Assembly: GCA_905182495.1 (NCBI GenBank)
Contig: CAJJBU010000003.1
Coordinates: 310,001 to 374,000 of the forward strand
DNA: 64,000 nucleotides
Reading direction: 5' to 3'
Origin: Flavobacteriales bacterium UBA952
GTDB lineage: Bacteria; Bacteroidota; Bacteroidia; Flavobacteriales_D; Crocinitomicaceae
Made by a program: the position numbers and the translations under genes. Numbering within the stretch: the stretch's first letter is position 1; every line of letters starts with the position of its first letter. Below are positions 44,479 to 54,500 of the stretch, in pieces. The notes under the pieces are model-generated. The model saw nothing but the letters and a program-made list of their open reading frames with translations. It was not told the DNA's origin and did not search any database.

Positions 44479-45567
44479 ATGTTCGACTATTTTGTTGATG
44501 AAGACATTTCGAAAGCAGAAACCCTTCCGGCTTCGTTTTATAAAGACGACCGCGTCTTTGATCTTCTTAAAACCAAGGTTTTTACTTCGTCTTGGCAATG
44601 GGAAGGGTGTGCTAAGGAGCTCTTTCCTGAAGATGATTATATACAGCCTATTAATTTTATTGATGGTTTTCTTGACGAACCGTTATTTCTTAAAAGAGCG
44701 GGCACTGGCCAAGTAGATTGTTTCTCTAACGTATGCACCCATAGGGGAAGCCTTATTTTTCACCATGAATGTCGCTCAAAAAGAATTGCTTGCGGGTATC
44801 ATGGAAGAACATGGGACACCGAGGGTAAATTTACTTTCATGCCTGAATTCAAGGATGTCAAAGACTTTCCTCGGGCCTGTGACCATCTCAAAAAATTTCC
44901 AGTTGCATTGCTAGGTTCGCATGTTTTCACATCGTTGAGTCCTGTTTTTTCGATTGAGTCTGTTTTTCAAAAAATGAAAGAAAGAATCGGGTTTATGCCC
45001 ATAGAGTTGTTTAAATCCAACTCCGAACATAGCAAAGATTACTTAGTGAATTGCCATTGGGCATTGTATTGTGACAATTACCTAGAGGGGTTTCACATCC
45101 CTTTTGTTCACAACGACCTTAATGATGTTTTAGATTATGGAAGCTATACAACAGAGCTATTTGACAATGGGTCCCTGCAGATTGGATACTCAAAAGGGGG
45201 TGAGGATGTTTTTAATTTACCGAGCGGGCATCCTGATTCTGGAAAAGATGTTGCTGCTTATTATTATTGGGTTTTTCCCAACATGATGTTTAACTTTTAC
45301 CCTTGGGGCCTCTCCGTTAACATTATTCGGCCTGTTTCTAAAAACAAAACGCGGGTTCTTTTTCGTTCATTTGTTTGGGACTCTTCAAGGCTAGGAGAAG
45401 GAGCGGGGGCCGTCCTTGATAAGGTAGAACGCGAGGATGAATTTGTTGTAGAGGGCGTTCACAAAGGGCTTCAGTCCTCCACATACCAAAGTGGTCGGTT
45501 TTCGCCAACAAGAGAGCAGGGGGTACACCATTTTCACCGCTTACTAGCCCAGGCTATTAATGAATGA
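44479..45567 (+). CDS. Rieske 2Fe-2S aromatic-ring-hydroxylating-type oxygenase, alpha subunit
   Basis: The 362-residue protein has a Rieske cluster (CTHRG near residue 86 and CGYHG near 106, the CxH...CxxH pattern) and a C-terminal catalytic domain with the mononuclear iron region NCHWALYCDNYLEGFHIPFVH near 190-212. It resembles choline/carnitine monooxygenase and ring-hydroxylating oxygenases. Its substrate is unknown and no reductase or beta subunit is nearby. The ECF sigma gene overlaps its end by eight bases, so it is co-transcribed with the metal/redox cluster, an association I cannot explain. Confidence 0.9.
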   Translation: MFDYFVDEDISKAETLPASFYKDDRVFDLLKTKVFTSSWQWEGCAKELFPEDDYIQPINFIDGFLDEPLFLKRAGTGQVDCFSNVCTHRGSLIFHHECRSKRIACGYHGRTWDTEGKFTFMPEFKDVKDFPRACDHLKKFPVALLGSHVFTSLSPVFSIESVFQKMKERIGFMPIELFKSNSEHSKDYLVNCHWALYCDNYLEGFHIPFVHNDLNDVLDYGSYTTELFDNGSLQIGYSKGGEDVFNLPSGHPDSGKDVAAYYYWVFPNMMFNFYPWGLSVNIIRPVSKNKTRVLFRSFVWDSSRLGEGAGAVLDKVEREDEFVVEGVHKGLQSSTYQSGRFSPTREQGVHHFHRLLAQAINE

Positions 45568-46081
45568 CTTTGAAAATATTTATGACGCCTATAACGAAAT
45601 GGTTTATAACGTGGCTCTGAACTATGTACAACAAATAGAAGACGCTGAAGAAATAACCCAAGATGTGTTTCTAAAAGTATTTAAAAGAATAAAAAACTTC
45701 GATGGGAAATCTACTTTAAAAACATGGGTTTATCGCATCACAATTAATGCATCTTTAGATTTTATTCGAAAGAAAAAAAGACGCCCCATATTTCAAAGTT
45801 TGTTTTACGAGGATAGGGGGCTAAAAAACGTGGTAGATATAAAGCACCCGGGTATTATATTAGAACAAAAAGAGGCCTACAACGCTCTTTTTAGAGCCAT
45901 GAATAGGTTGCCAGAAAGACAAAAAACGGTGATTCTTCTTCTGAAAACGGAGGGATTAAGTATAAAAGAAGCGGCGGCGATAATGAATTTAAAAAACAAG
46001 GCATTAGAGTCTTTGTTTCATAGGGCAAAACAAAAATTTTTAAAGGAACATCAAAAGGAAAAAGATGAAAAAGGAGTCTAA
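45560..46081 (+). CDS. ECF-type RNA polymerase sigma factor
   Basis: The 173-residue protein has sigma-2 (YNEMVYNVALNYVQQIEDAEE, then TQDVFLKVF) and sigma-4 (LPERQKTVILLLKTEGLSIKE in part) with no sigma-3, as in extracytoplasmic function sigma factors. It is translated from an ATG inside the Rieske gene and overlaps the next small membrane protein by 17 bases. It probably directs transcription of this cluster in response to an envelope signal, with the downstream membrane protein as a candidate anti-sigma factor; this is inference. Confidence 0.93.
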   Translation: MNDFENIYDAYNEMVYNVALNYVQQIEDAEEITQDVFLKVFKRIKNFDGKSTLKTWVYRITINASLDFIRKKKRRPIFQSLFYEDRGLKNVVDIKHPGIILEQKEAYNALFRAMNRLPERQKTVILLLKTEGLSIKEAAAIMNLKNKALESLFHRAKQKFLKEHQKEKDEKGV

Positions 46082-46334
46082 TATCAAAATGGAAGACATG
46101 TTGGTCTTATTGGAACACACGAAAAGGATGCGCCCTCAATCGGGACTAAAGCCACGCATCATGAAAAGTGCTCATAAAAACATTGAGGAAACGGCTTCTT
46201 CATGGCGCGTGATTTCTATCGCAGCAGGGATTTTCGTTTTAATTGGGGCGAGTTTTTATAGCTCAATTCAGCAGCAACGAAATAGCCAAGACACTAAAGT
46301 TGTTTTTTTTAACCAAGGCAACATCTATGAATAG
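46065..46334 (+). CDS. Small single-pass membrane protein, possible anti-sigma factor
   Basis: An 89-residue protein with a soluble N-terminal half (residues 1-45), one transmembrane helix (about 46-66, VISIAAGIFVLIGASFY) and a short outer tail. Its position, overlapping the ECF sigma gene by 17 bases and the next gene by eight bases, and its topology fit a short anti-sigma factor, but no zinc-binding HxxxCxxC motif is present. Not recognised as a known family. Confidence 0.65.
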   Translation: MKKESNIKMEDMLVLLEHTKRMRPQSGLKPRIMKSAHKNIEETASSWRVISIAAGIFVLIGASFYSSIQQQRNSQDTKVVFFNQGNIYE

Positions 46335-46761
46335 AAACCGGTTTTATCTCATAATTATCGTAACATTAGTCATAAGTCACCTTGTGATGTTATTCCTTCC
46401 TTTTTTTAACAGCCGCAATGAAGACCGCCCAAAAAAAGAAATAATTAAAGCGCTTAGCTTTTCAAAAGAGCAGGTTGATGATTACGGCCTCTTAATCGAT
46501 AAGCACAGAAAAACCTTTGATTCCCTTGAAAACAAAATTCAGGAACAACAAAAAGAACTATACAAAGGGCTTCGTGATGGAGCGTCAGGCAAAGTTGCTT
46601 TAGACAGCCTCTCTTTGTTTTTGGGTAAGATTGAGAAAGCGAAATTTGATCACTTTAAAGAATTAAGGATGCTCTGTACTCCTACCCAAAAGATTGCTTT
46701 TGACCTGCTGGCCCCTAAGCTCCCCGTGCTCTTTTCAAAAAGAAAAAAATTAAAGAAGTGA
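46327..46761 (+). CDS. Spy/CpxP-like periplasmic heavy-metal sensor family protein
   Basis: A 144-residue protein with one N-terminal membrane segment (residues 6-25) and a helical domain. The second half (FSKEQVDDYGLLIDKHRKTFDSL, in part) is a helical pattern like that of Spy, CpxP and ZraP proteins, which bind metals or unfolded proteins in the periplasm, and it ends with the LCTPTQKIAFDLL block typical of the last helix of this group. ATG at 46327 is used. It is the third gene after the sigma factor. Confidence 0.75.
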   Translation: MNRNRFYLIIIVTLVISHLVMLFLPFFNSRNEDRPKKEIIKALSFSKEQVDDYGLLIDKHRKTFDSLENKIQEQQKELYKGLRDGASGKVALDSLSLFLGKIEKAKFDHFKELRMLCTPTQKIAFDLLAPKLPVLFSKRKKLKK

Positions 46762-47427
46762 AAACAACAAGTCCTGCCTTGTGCTTTGTTTTTTTACTCT
46801 TCTCTAACTTGTGCTACGGACAAAACCGAATTGGTTTTTTTCTTATTTAAAGACTCGGTAATATCTACTCCTATTCGCTTAAGCAGTGACGACTCTTTAA
46901 GTGTTTTACGGTTTTACATCAGCGACCTACAAATCACCAAAAACAAAAAAGTGCTTTGGAAAGACAGTGTGAGGCATCGATTAATAGACTTTGAAAAAGG
47001 CTCTTTCAATCAAAAAAGTGCGCGTATTTTATTTCCTTTAAATGTGTTAGGGGATCATGTTTCGTTTTTATTAGGGGTGGGCGAAAAAACAGCCGCTCGA
47101 GGAATTGGAGAGGGGGATCTCGACCCTATAAAAGGAATGTACTGGACCTGGCAAAGCGGTTATATTAACTTTAAAATGGAAGGTGTTTCTTCGAATAGCC
47201 CCTCCCGAAAAAATAAATTCCTACTTCACCTTGGGGGGTATAAAAAAACACTGAATACAAATCAAAAAGTATCCCTTTCCATAAGAAATCCCGATATAAA
47301 CATCTCTTTTGATTTAAATAAATTTCTTTATGAAATTAATTTTAAAGAACGGCATACGATTATGAGCCCCTGTCAAGCGGCCGTTGATTTATCCTTGCTG
47401 GCTAAAGCTTGTTTTTATGTTCATTAA
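46758..47427 (+). CDS. MbnP-family copper-binding protein, apparent frameshift after signal peptide
   Basis: From a GTG at 46758, overlapping the previous stop, the sequence encodes a perfect signal peptide (TTSPALCFVFLLFSNLCYGQ) that runs into a stop at 46848. The mature domain continues in another frame to 47427. It has the MbnP signature: RFYISDLQI near the start, EGDLDPIKGMYWTWQSGYIN in the middle, and a later HLGGYK. MbnP binds copper after a tryptophan is oxidised to kynurenine by its partner MbnH, whose likely gene comes next. The frames join if one base is removed, for example from the four A at 46822-46825 or seven T at 46835-46841. This may be an assembly error or true damage. An alternative start in the second frame at 46786 would leave no signal peptide. 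Confidence 0.8.
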
Positions 47428-48451
47428 AGGCTTAATAACAACAGGGACGATTTTTCTTCTTTTTTCCTTTATCCGAATTTGGGTTTTGCAAGATCGGCTT
47501 CCTGAATATTTACCTCAGCCTTTTTATCAAATCCCAACAAACCCTATAAATAACGATACCGTTCAGCTTGGTCGACTATTGTTTTATGACAATATTTTAT
47601 CTGTAAATAATACGGTTTCTTGTGCGTCATGCCACAGCCCATTTAACGCTTTTGCGCATACCGACCATGATTTAAGCCATGGTGTTTTTGACTCCATAGG
47701 AACAAGGAATGCTCCGGGTCTATTTAATTTAGCCTGGCAGGAAGAATTCATGTGGGATGGCGCAATTCATCATATAGAAGCCCAAGCTCTCGCTCCGTTG
47801 CACGACCAAAGAGAGATGGGGTCAAGTATTAATGATCTCATTGAAAAACTACAAAAGTCAGACTTTTATAAGGTTGAGTTTCTAAAAGTATACAAAGACT
47901 CGATAATCAATAGTAGTCGGGCACTAAAGGCCTTGGCTGCTTTTGAGTTGAGCTTGGTTTCTTTTGATTCTAAGTACGATAAAATGAGAGGGGGGAGAGC
48001 TTCATTTACAGCACAAGAAAAAGCGGGCTATGTCCTTTTTAAAAATCATTGCAGCCGCTGTCATAAAGAACCACTTTTTTCATCCAACACATACGAGGAT
48101 AACGGCCTACCTATTGACTCCTTGTTAAATGACATGGGTAGAGAGGTGGTCTCTGGTCGTAAAGAAGACCGTTATAAGTTCAATGTTCCTACATTAAGGA
48201 ACCTAAGCTTTACTTATCCATATATGCATGATGGCCGTTTTAAAAAACTCAGACAGGTTCTTGACCACTATGGAACAATAGACAATCAGGTTTTGATGCG
48301 GAATTCAGGGATTAAAGCGCCTATTTTTCTTTCATTGGACGACGGCGCTGACCTCGTTTCTTTTTTACTGACATTAAACGATAAATCATTTGTTTTCAAC
48401 CCGGATAATGCGTTTCCAAAAAAACTTCTTCCAAAAACAAAGGATAAGTAA
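47417..48451 (+). CDS. Dihaem cytochrome c peroxidase family protein, MbnH-like
   Basis: The 344-residue protein has an N-terminal hydrophobic segment (residues 3-22) and two c-type haem motifs, CASCH (near residue 70) and CSRCH (near 212). Methionine and histidine ligand blocks such as EFMWDGAIHHIEAQ and TYPYMHDGRFK follow the peroxidase/MauG pattern. In methanobactin-type pairs, MbnH uses bis-Fe(IV) chemistry to change a tryptophan in MbnP. It overlaps mbnP by 11 bases, which supports the pairing. A simple peroxidase role is an alternative. Confidence 0.9.
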   Translation: MFIKGLITTGTIFLLFSFIRIWVLQDRLPEYLPQPFYQIPTNPINNDTVQLGRLLFYDNILSVNNTVSCASCHSPFNAFAHTDHDLSHGVFDSIGTRNAPGLFNLAWQEEFMWDGAIHHIEAQALAPLHDQREMGSSINDLIEKLQKSDFYKVEFLKVYKDSIINSSRALKALAAFELSLVSFDSKYDKMRGGRASFTAQEKAGYVLFKNHCSRCHKEPLFSSNTYEDNGLPIDSLLNDMGREVVSGRKEDRYKFNVPTLRNLSFTYPYMHDGRFKKLRQVLDHYGTIDNQVLMRNSGIKAPIFLSLDDGADLVSFLLTLNDKSFVFNPDNAFPKKLLPKTKDK

Positions 48452-48482
48452 AAGCTTATCGTCTAATCTTAAAAACCAAATC

Positions 48483-49853
48483 ATGATAAAACGAATTCTT
48501 TTTTGCGCTTCATTTACAATTACATCCTTTGTTATGTCACAAGGCCCAGCGATAACATCTTGGCTACAAAACACGACTGAAACAGGAACTTATTATACCG
48601 AAGGTAATTCAACTGCAATAGGTAACGGAACCCTCGTTAATTGTCAACAAGTAGCCTATACGAATACGAATGTTTTTGTGACGACAGAAGGTGTTCCCTC
48701 TTATACAACTGGGCCTTTTCTTGATTTCAACCCGTCAAATGCGGAGGCACAAGGAGCTGTTTACAAGTTTCCACTTAACCCATCTCCAAATACAGGATCA
48801 GCCACCCCAACAACCCCAGGAAGTATTGGGGTTTTTATAAATGGGGTTTCGTTATATGACTACCGCGATGGTGTGGCGTGGAATCCAAACACGGGGGCAT
48901 TATGCGGCGGCCCAGGAAACCAGCCTTGTCCAGGAGGTATGGGGGCAATAATGGATTGGAACAGAGATGCTATTCCTGCAGAAATGGGTGGCTTTGACTG
49001 CTCTAAAGGACACCCTGCTATGGGAAACTATCACCACCACCAAAACCCTTCTGCTTTTAACCTAGACTTAAACGTAGTGTCTACTATTTGTAATCTTTAT
49101 GACGCAGAGGGCTTGTATGCTATCGATGCAAATACACACTCTCCCCTACTCGGATACGCCTATGATGGTTACCCTATCTACGGGGCTTATGGATATAAAA
49201 ATGCAGATGGTTCTGGCGGTATTACTAGAATAAAGTCTAGCTACCAGCTTCAGAACATAACAACGAGGCCAAATGGCCCAGACGTCGGGCTTGTTGTCAC
49301 AACAACTGGGCCGAACGGCGGGCAGGAAGAGTTGTCCCTTGGTTACTTCAGAGAAGATTACGAATATGTTGCCCAGCCTACTGAAGAAGAGTCCTTAGAC
49401 GAGCACAACGGCAGAATTTGTGTAACACCAGAATACCCCAACGGTACATATGCTTATTTCTGTACCGTTGACGAGAACCATAATTCAGCATACCCCTATG
49501 CTGTTGGGCCAACTTTTTATGGTGTGTATAGCAACGCTTCCGTAAACGCTGTTCCTGGGGGCGCAACGATATATACGCCCAACACAACCGGAATTAACAA
49601 CCGTTTTAACAACATGAGCTTTGACGTTTTCCCTAACCCAAGTATGGAATTAATTGCGATACAAGCAAATGGCCTTGTTATAAAACCTATTACCGTAAAG
49701 CTTATTTCTTCTAAGGGTAATGTAGTAAAAGAAACGAAAATTCTAGCGGGACAAACTATTGCATACTTTGATGTCCAAACTCTGCACCAAGGAGCATATT
49801 GGGTTCGAATATCCACAGGGAAGGACGTTAAGCAATTTAAAGTTATAAGGTAG
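48483..49853 (+). CDS. YHYH-domain secreted protein with T9SS sorting domain
   Basis: A 456-residue exported protein. The signal peptide covers residues 1-19. The YHYH-type motif occurs as GNYHHHQNPSAF near residue 183, followed by LGYAYDGYPIYGAYGY near 218, the usual YHYH-domain arrangement. The last 75 residues (FDVFPNPSMELIAIQANG, then YWVRISTGKDVKQFKVI) form a T9SS type A sorting domain. YHYH genes are often found with MbnP and MbnH-like genes, so a role in copper handling is inferred. The ATG at 48483 is chosen by the signal peptide. Gap to the peroxidase gene is 31 bases. Confidence 0.9.
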   Translation: MIKRILFCASFTITSFVMSQGPAITSWLQNTTETGTYYTEGNSTAIGNGTLVNCQQVAYTNTNVFVTTEGVPSYTTGPFLDFNPSNAEAQGAVYKFPLNPSPNTGSATPTTPGSIGVFINGVSLYDYRDGVAWNPNTGALCGGPGNQPCPGGMGAIMDWNRDAIPAEMGGFDCSKGHPAMGNYHHHQNPSAFNLDLNVVSTICNLYDAEGLYAIDANTHSPLLGYAYDGYPIYGAYGYKNADGSGGITRIKSSYQLQNITTRPNGPDVGLVVTTTGPNGGQEELSLGYFREDYEYVAQPTEEESLDEHNGRICVTPEYPNGTYAYFCTVDENHNSAYPYAVGPTFYGVYSNASVNAVPGGATIYTPNTTGINNRFNNMSFDVFPNPSMELIAIQANGLVIKPITVKLISSKGNVVKETKILAGQTIAYFDVQTLHQGAYWVRISTGKDVKQFKVIR

Positions 49854-49917
49854 TCGCTTATTAAAAAGATGTCTATATAAAGAATCTATTGCACGTGCAT
49901 CTTTGTACTTTTACCTT

Positions 49918-51570
49918 GTGAAAACAAACCCCTTACTTCATTTTTTTGATTCGCCACCTTTAAGGGAATCATTACCTAAGCATTTCCCTTTTCCTTTTTA
50001 TCATCAACCGGACAGGCTTTCACTTACCGCAGCAGAAAAACTAAAACAGCGACTACAGAAAAATAATTTTGCTCATCGCTTTGAAGAAAAAGGGAAAATG
50101 TTCGGCGTTCTAGTTGTTAGATTGCCCGGTGATCAAATCGCTTATTTATGCGGATACTCTGGAAAACTTCAGGGTGATGAAAGACCCTCGGGTTTTGTTC
50201 CCCCAATTGTTGATGTGCATAGAAAAGGCGGGTTTTATAAAGAAGGGGAAAAAGAGTTGGACTATCTCACCGCTAAAATTGAAAAAAAGAAATCAAGCCC
50301 TGGCTATATCATTGCAATGCGCGTTTTTGAGGAAGAAAGGCTGGGTTACGATTCTTTTTTATCAAGTGCACTTCAGCAAAGACTCGTCAATAAATCGAAA
50401 AGAGATGTTAAAAGAAAAGAGGCCGAAGTAAATAAGTTTGACTCAGAAAAAAACAGTTTAACAAATTTATTAAATCAAGAAAGCCGTAGAGACAATTACC
50501 TTTTTAAAAAAGAAAAAAAAGAGCGCTATAAAAAACTAGCAGAAGCTGAGGGGGTCTTTCATCACTTAAAAAATGAGCTGCTTTCGCTTAAGGAAATAAG
50601 GGCCGCAAAGTCAAAGGTGTTACAAAATGCCGTTTTTAATCAGAGCGCCTTTTTAAACTTTAACGGCGATACAAAATCTCTTTTATATTTGTTTAAATCT
50701 TCTTTTGAAGGCACGCCTCCTGCCGGAGCAGGTGAGTGCGCTGCACCGAGACTTTTGCAGCAATGCTTTCTCTTGGGTCTTGAGCCTGTGACATTTACTG
50801 AGTTTTGGTGGGGAAAGCCGCCCAAAAAAGAACTTCGGGTACACAACGCACATTACCCCGCCTGTCGAGGGAAATGTGAGCCAATACTTAACCACATGTT
50901 AACCGGCGTTTCTGTAGAGAAAAACCCATTGGAGCTTCTTCAAAAACCATCAGAAATTGAGATTCTTTATAATGATGACGTAATCATGCTTGTAAACAAG
51001 CCTACAGGCCTGCTTTCTGTTCCAGGAAAAAACTTAAAACAGTCTGTTATTAGCGTGATTAAAAAACAAATAGAGGATCCTGGAGAGCTTTTTCCAGTAC
51101 ACCGTTTAGACAGACAAACTTCCGGTGTTCTTTTACTTGCTAAAAGCAAAAATATTTGTTCAATCTTGCAAAAACAATTTGAGAAACGCCTTGTGAAAAA
51201 AACATACGTCGCTTTATTAGATGGGCTTGTGAAAAAAGAAAAAGGGGCCATTATACTTCCTCTTGTAACGGATTATCTTGACAGGCCTAGGCAGCTCGTT
51301 TGTTATGAAAAAGGCAAGTATGCAGAAACGTCTTTCGAGTTAATCGGTGTCAATAAAAACGTGTCTCGCATTCGTTTTTACCCAAAAACAGGGAGGAGCC
51401 ACCAACTTCGAGTCCACGCTGCTTTTCACGATGGTTTAAACACCCCTATTTTAGGGGATGATCTTTATGGTAGGCATGATAAGCGGATGTTTCTACATGC
51501 TGAAAGGCTTGTTTTTGAACACCCTATTTCCTTAAAACAAATTGACGTGTTTTCTCCTACACCTTTTTAA
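49918..51570 (+). CDS. RluA family pseudouridine synthase with N-terminal extension and coiled coil
   Basis: The 550-residue protein has three parts. Residues 1-140 are an unrecognised domain (PFYHQPDRLSLTAAEKLKQRL); residues 145-245 are very charged and probably coiled coil; residues about 330-550 are the RluA-type catalytic domain, with HRLDRQTSGVLLLAKS containing the catalytic aspartate and a late GRSHQLRVHAAF segment. It converts uridine to pseudouridine in rRNA or tRNA; the site is unknown. The GTG at 49918 (KTNPLLHFFD) gives a sensible start. It ends in a four-base convergent overlap with the histidine kinase gene. Confidence 0.85.
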   Translation: MKTNPLLHFFDSPPLRESLPKHFPFPFYHQPDRLSLTAAEKLKQRLQKNNFAHRFEEKGKMFGVLVVRLPGDQIAYLCGYSGKLQGDERPSGFVPPIVDVHRKGGFYKEGEKELDYLTAKIEKKKSSPGYIIAMRVFEEERLGYDSFLSSALQQRLVNKSKRDVKRKEAEVNKFDSEKNSLTNLLNQESRRDNYLFKKEKKERYKKLAEAEGVFHHLKNELLSLKEIRAAKSKVLQNAVFNQSAFLNFNGDTKSLLYLFKSSFEGTPPAGAGECAAPRLLQQCFLLGLEPVTFTEFWWGKPPKKELRVHNAHYPACRGKCEPILNHMLTGVSVEKNPLELLQKPSEIEILYNDDVIMLVNKPTGLLSVPGKNLKQSVISVIKKQIEDPGELFPVHRLDRQTSGVLLLAKSKNICSILQKQFEKRLVKKTYVALLDGLVKKEKGAIILPLVTDYLDRPRQLVCYEKGKYAETSFELIGVNKNVSRIRFYPKTGRSHQLRVHAAFHDGLNTPILGDDLYGRHDKRMFLHAERLVFEHPISLKQIDVFSPTPF

Positions 51571-54500
51571 GGAATTGAAAAAGTAAAAACACTTCCTTCA
51601 TTCAGTGCTGAAGTAAATGTGATTTCACCACCATGGTTTTCAATAATTTGTTTAACAAGCGATAGGCCTATTCCGCTTCCTGTAGACTTTGTCGTAAAGT
51701 GAGGAATAAAAATGTTTTTTTTATTATCCGGTTCAATTCCAATACCATTATCTTCTACAGAAATAAGCGTTTCCCCGCTGTCAGGATTGCTCGCCAGCAC
51801 AATATTAATGATTCCGTGTCCTCTATTTTGAAAAGACTGAATGGCGTTTTTGATCAGGTTGTTAAGCACCTGAATTATTTGATCTTTATCAACAAATATC
51901 TTTTTTTCATTTAGTTTTGATGAAAAAATAAGTTTATACTTTTCGTTTTCTTGAAAAACAAAGATTGCCTTTTTTATCACTAAAACAAGGTCGTGTTCGG
52001 ACTTAAGCGGTTCTGGCATTCTTGCGAAATTTGAAAACTCATTTGCTATTCTAGCAAGCCCATCAATTTGTTCAATAACCGAATCAACAACCTTTTTAAT
52101 TTTATCAGCAGATCCCTTTGGGTCATCTGGGTCATAACTTCGTAATAAATGCTGGACACTGAGTTTCATGGGGGTTAATGGGTTTTTTATTTCGTGTGCA
52201 ACTTGTTTAGCCATCTCTCGCCAGGCCGACTCTCGCTCTGTTCTCGTTAATAGATCGGCTGCCTTTTCCAGCTCTTCTATTTTTTCATTATACAACTGAA
52301 CGATTAAGCCTATTTCATCATTTGCAACATATTCTATTTTTTTGTTTTTCTCGCCCAGCTTTAGTTTTGAAAGACTCTCTTGGAGCACCTGAAGAGGTTG
52401 TGTAAGCCAGTTTGAAATCACTAGAGACAAGATGATTGATAAGGCCAAGAGAAACATAAAGACATTAATAATTGCCACCAAGAACCCTTGTATTTGTGCT
52501 TCATAGTCTCCCTGCTCACCAAAATGTTGGAGGTTAATATAGCCCAGTGTTTTACTTTCTTTATTATAAACAGGCATATATGAAGAAGTGTAAGAGAGGC
52601 GCCCTATATTTTCTTTTTGAGAGAAGTGTGTTTTTTCGCGTTTTCGGAGGCTTTCATAGGCCCGCGTATTGATTTGTTCACTTAGCAAGCCTAGATTAAA
52701 CACCTGTTGTCTTGAGGACGAAACAAGAAACCCTTTGGAATCATATATGTTTATATCTGTTAGAAAGACTCTCGATAACTTATTAAGTGTCTTTTCAAGA
52801 TAGACGCCGTCTTTTTCAATGTCAAAACGATCCATTTTAGCAATTTTGTTTTTGAGCTCTTCAGAAACAGATTGAAGCTTTTCGTTTATAACGCGTTTAT
52901 TATAGTTTGTATATTGGTTTTTCACGAACAAACCGCTTCCTGCACCAAATAAAAACAAAGAAAGGACAACCATAGAAACCAGTATTGCTTGTATCTTAAA
53001 CGCCAATGAAATCGTCTGTTTTTGGCGATTATTTGTCCGGTTCGAAAACAGCAAGAATAAAAGGCGAATGAGACCCATTAGACAAAATACATATGCATAT
53101 GGGGTAAATAAGGCTAGTCCTTCTGGTTGTGGCGAGGATAAAACAACCGCGTTTTTATGTAGCCCTCTAAGTACATAGTGGCTTTGGCCTTCAAAAACAT
53201 GATGGGTTTTAGCGTTTTTCGCGTACGAGTCTAAATATACTGGGTAGCTATAGTTTCCAAAAGACTTAAACAGTTTACCCTCTTTATACTTCGCAATAGA
53301 GTACTTTTCTAAATAATCAAGGGTGTTTGCTTTATTCGAGATTAAAAGCCGAGGGAAGCCTATTTCCTCAGGGATCAGTTTGGATTTAAGGCCAATATAT
53401 AATGTAGACGAGTCTGTTCGGCTGGTTTTAACTCGTTGTTTAATGACATAATTAAATCCTATTATTGATGGCGGAATAAAATACACGTTAGGACAGATTT
53501 CAGACTGTTTGCCATACGTTTCTATTGTTTTCTCCCAGTCTTTAGCGGCCATGTTTTCACGGACAACTATTTCCTTTTTATCAGGGCTAAAGAGATTAAA
53601 AGAACAATCATACCCTTCCCAAAAGTCTTTAAAAAATTTATTTTCTAATACGTGAGTAAATTTTGAAGGCGTCAAGTTTTCTTGTTGGCCCCTTGAGATG
53701 TTGACTAAAAAAGGTGCGGATTCTATTTTTGGCCCTAAAGAAGCATATTTTATTTCCAGCTCTCTATCCCGCTCACGAAGTACCTTTTGAGCCAAAACCT
53801 TTCTTGTTCCTAGGTCTTTTTTCTTATGATAGACTGTAATTTGAGACACAAGAGCAGCAGACAATATTACCGTTGTGAAGACGGATCGAAGCAGTCTTTG
53901 CTTAAAAGAGTTCTTGTTTAAAAAAACAAGACTGACTATTGTTAAAGAAAGGGGTAGGGCGATTGTAAAAGACGTTCCCCCAAGAATAAAAATTTCAATT
54001 ATAATAAACGAAACACAAAAAAGAAATAAAAAAGAAATGTATTTAGTTTCCGTTAGTTTAACCAAGCCACCAAAAACCCCCTTAAAAAAAGAGTTATAAG
54101 AAAGAAAAACGAGTACGAATAAAGAAATAACAATGTATGAAAAAGCTTTCAGTTCAAACAAGTTATCCAGACCGATAGGAATTGATGAGTTATTTAGCAC
54201 AAATGGAACGAGGCCCTCAATAAACCACCAAACGACGATAAGTAAAAGGCATTTTAATATTGGATATTTATTTTGACTAAAAAAGGAACTTTTAGGCGCC
54301 CTGAACAAAACCAGAACGAGTAAAGAGAGTAAAAGAAAGACTGAAAAAACATTTGGTATCCATTGGTTAAAGGCAAAGAAACGAGGAGAAACAAGCCCTG
54401 TCGGTAGTGCCCCAGAGAGGCTCAGCGTGTATAGTAAAACAAAATATCCAGCTACAGAAACCTTTTTTACACGTTGGTTTTTTAAGCTCAAAAGAGAGAA

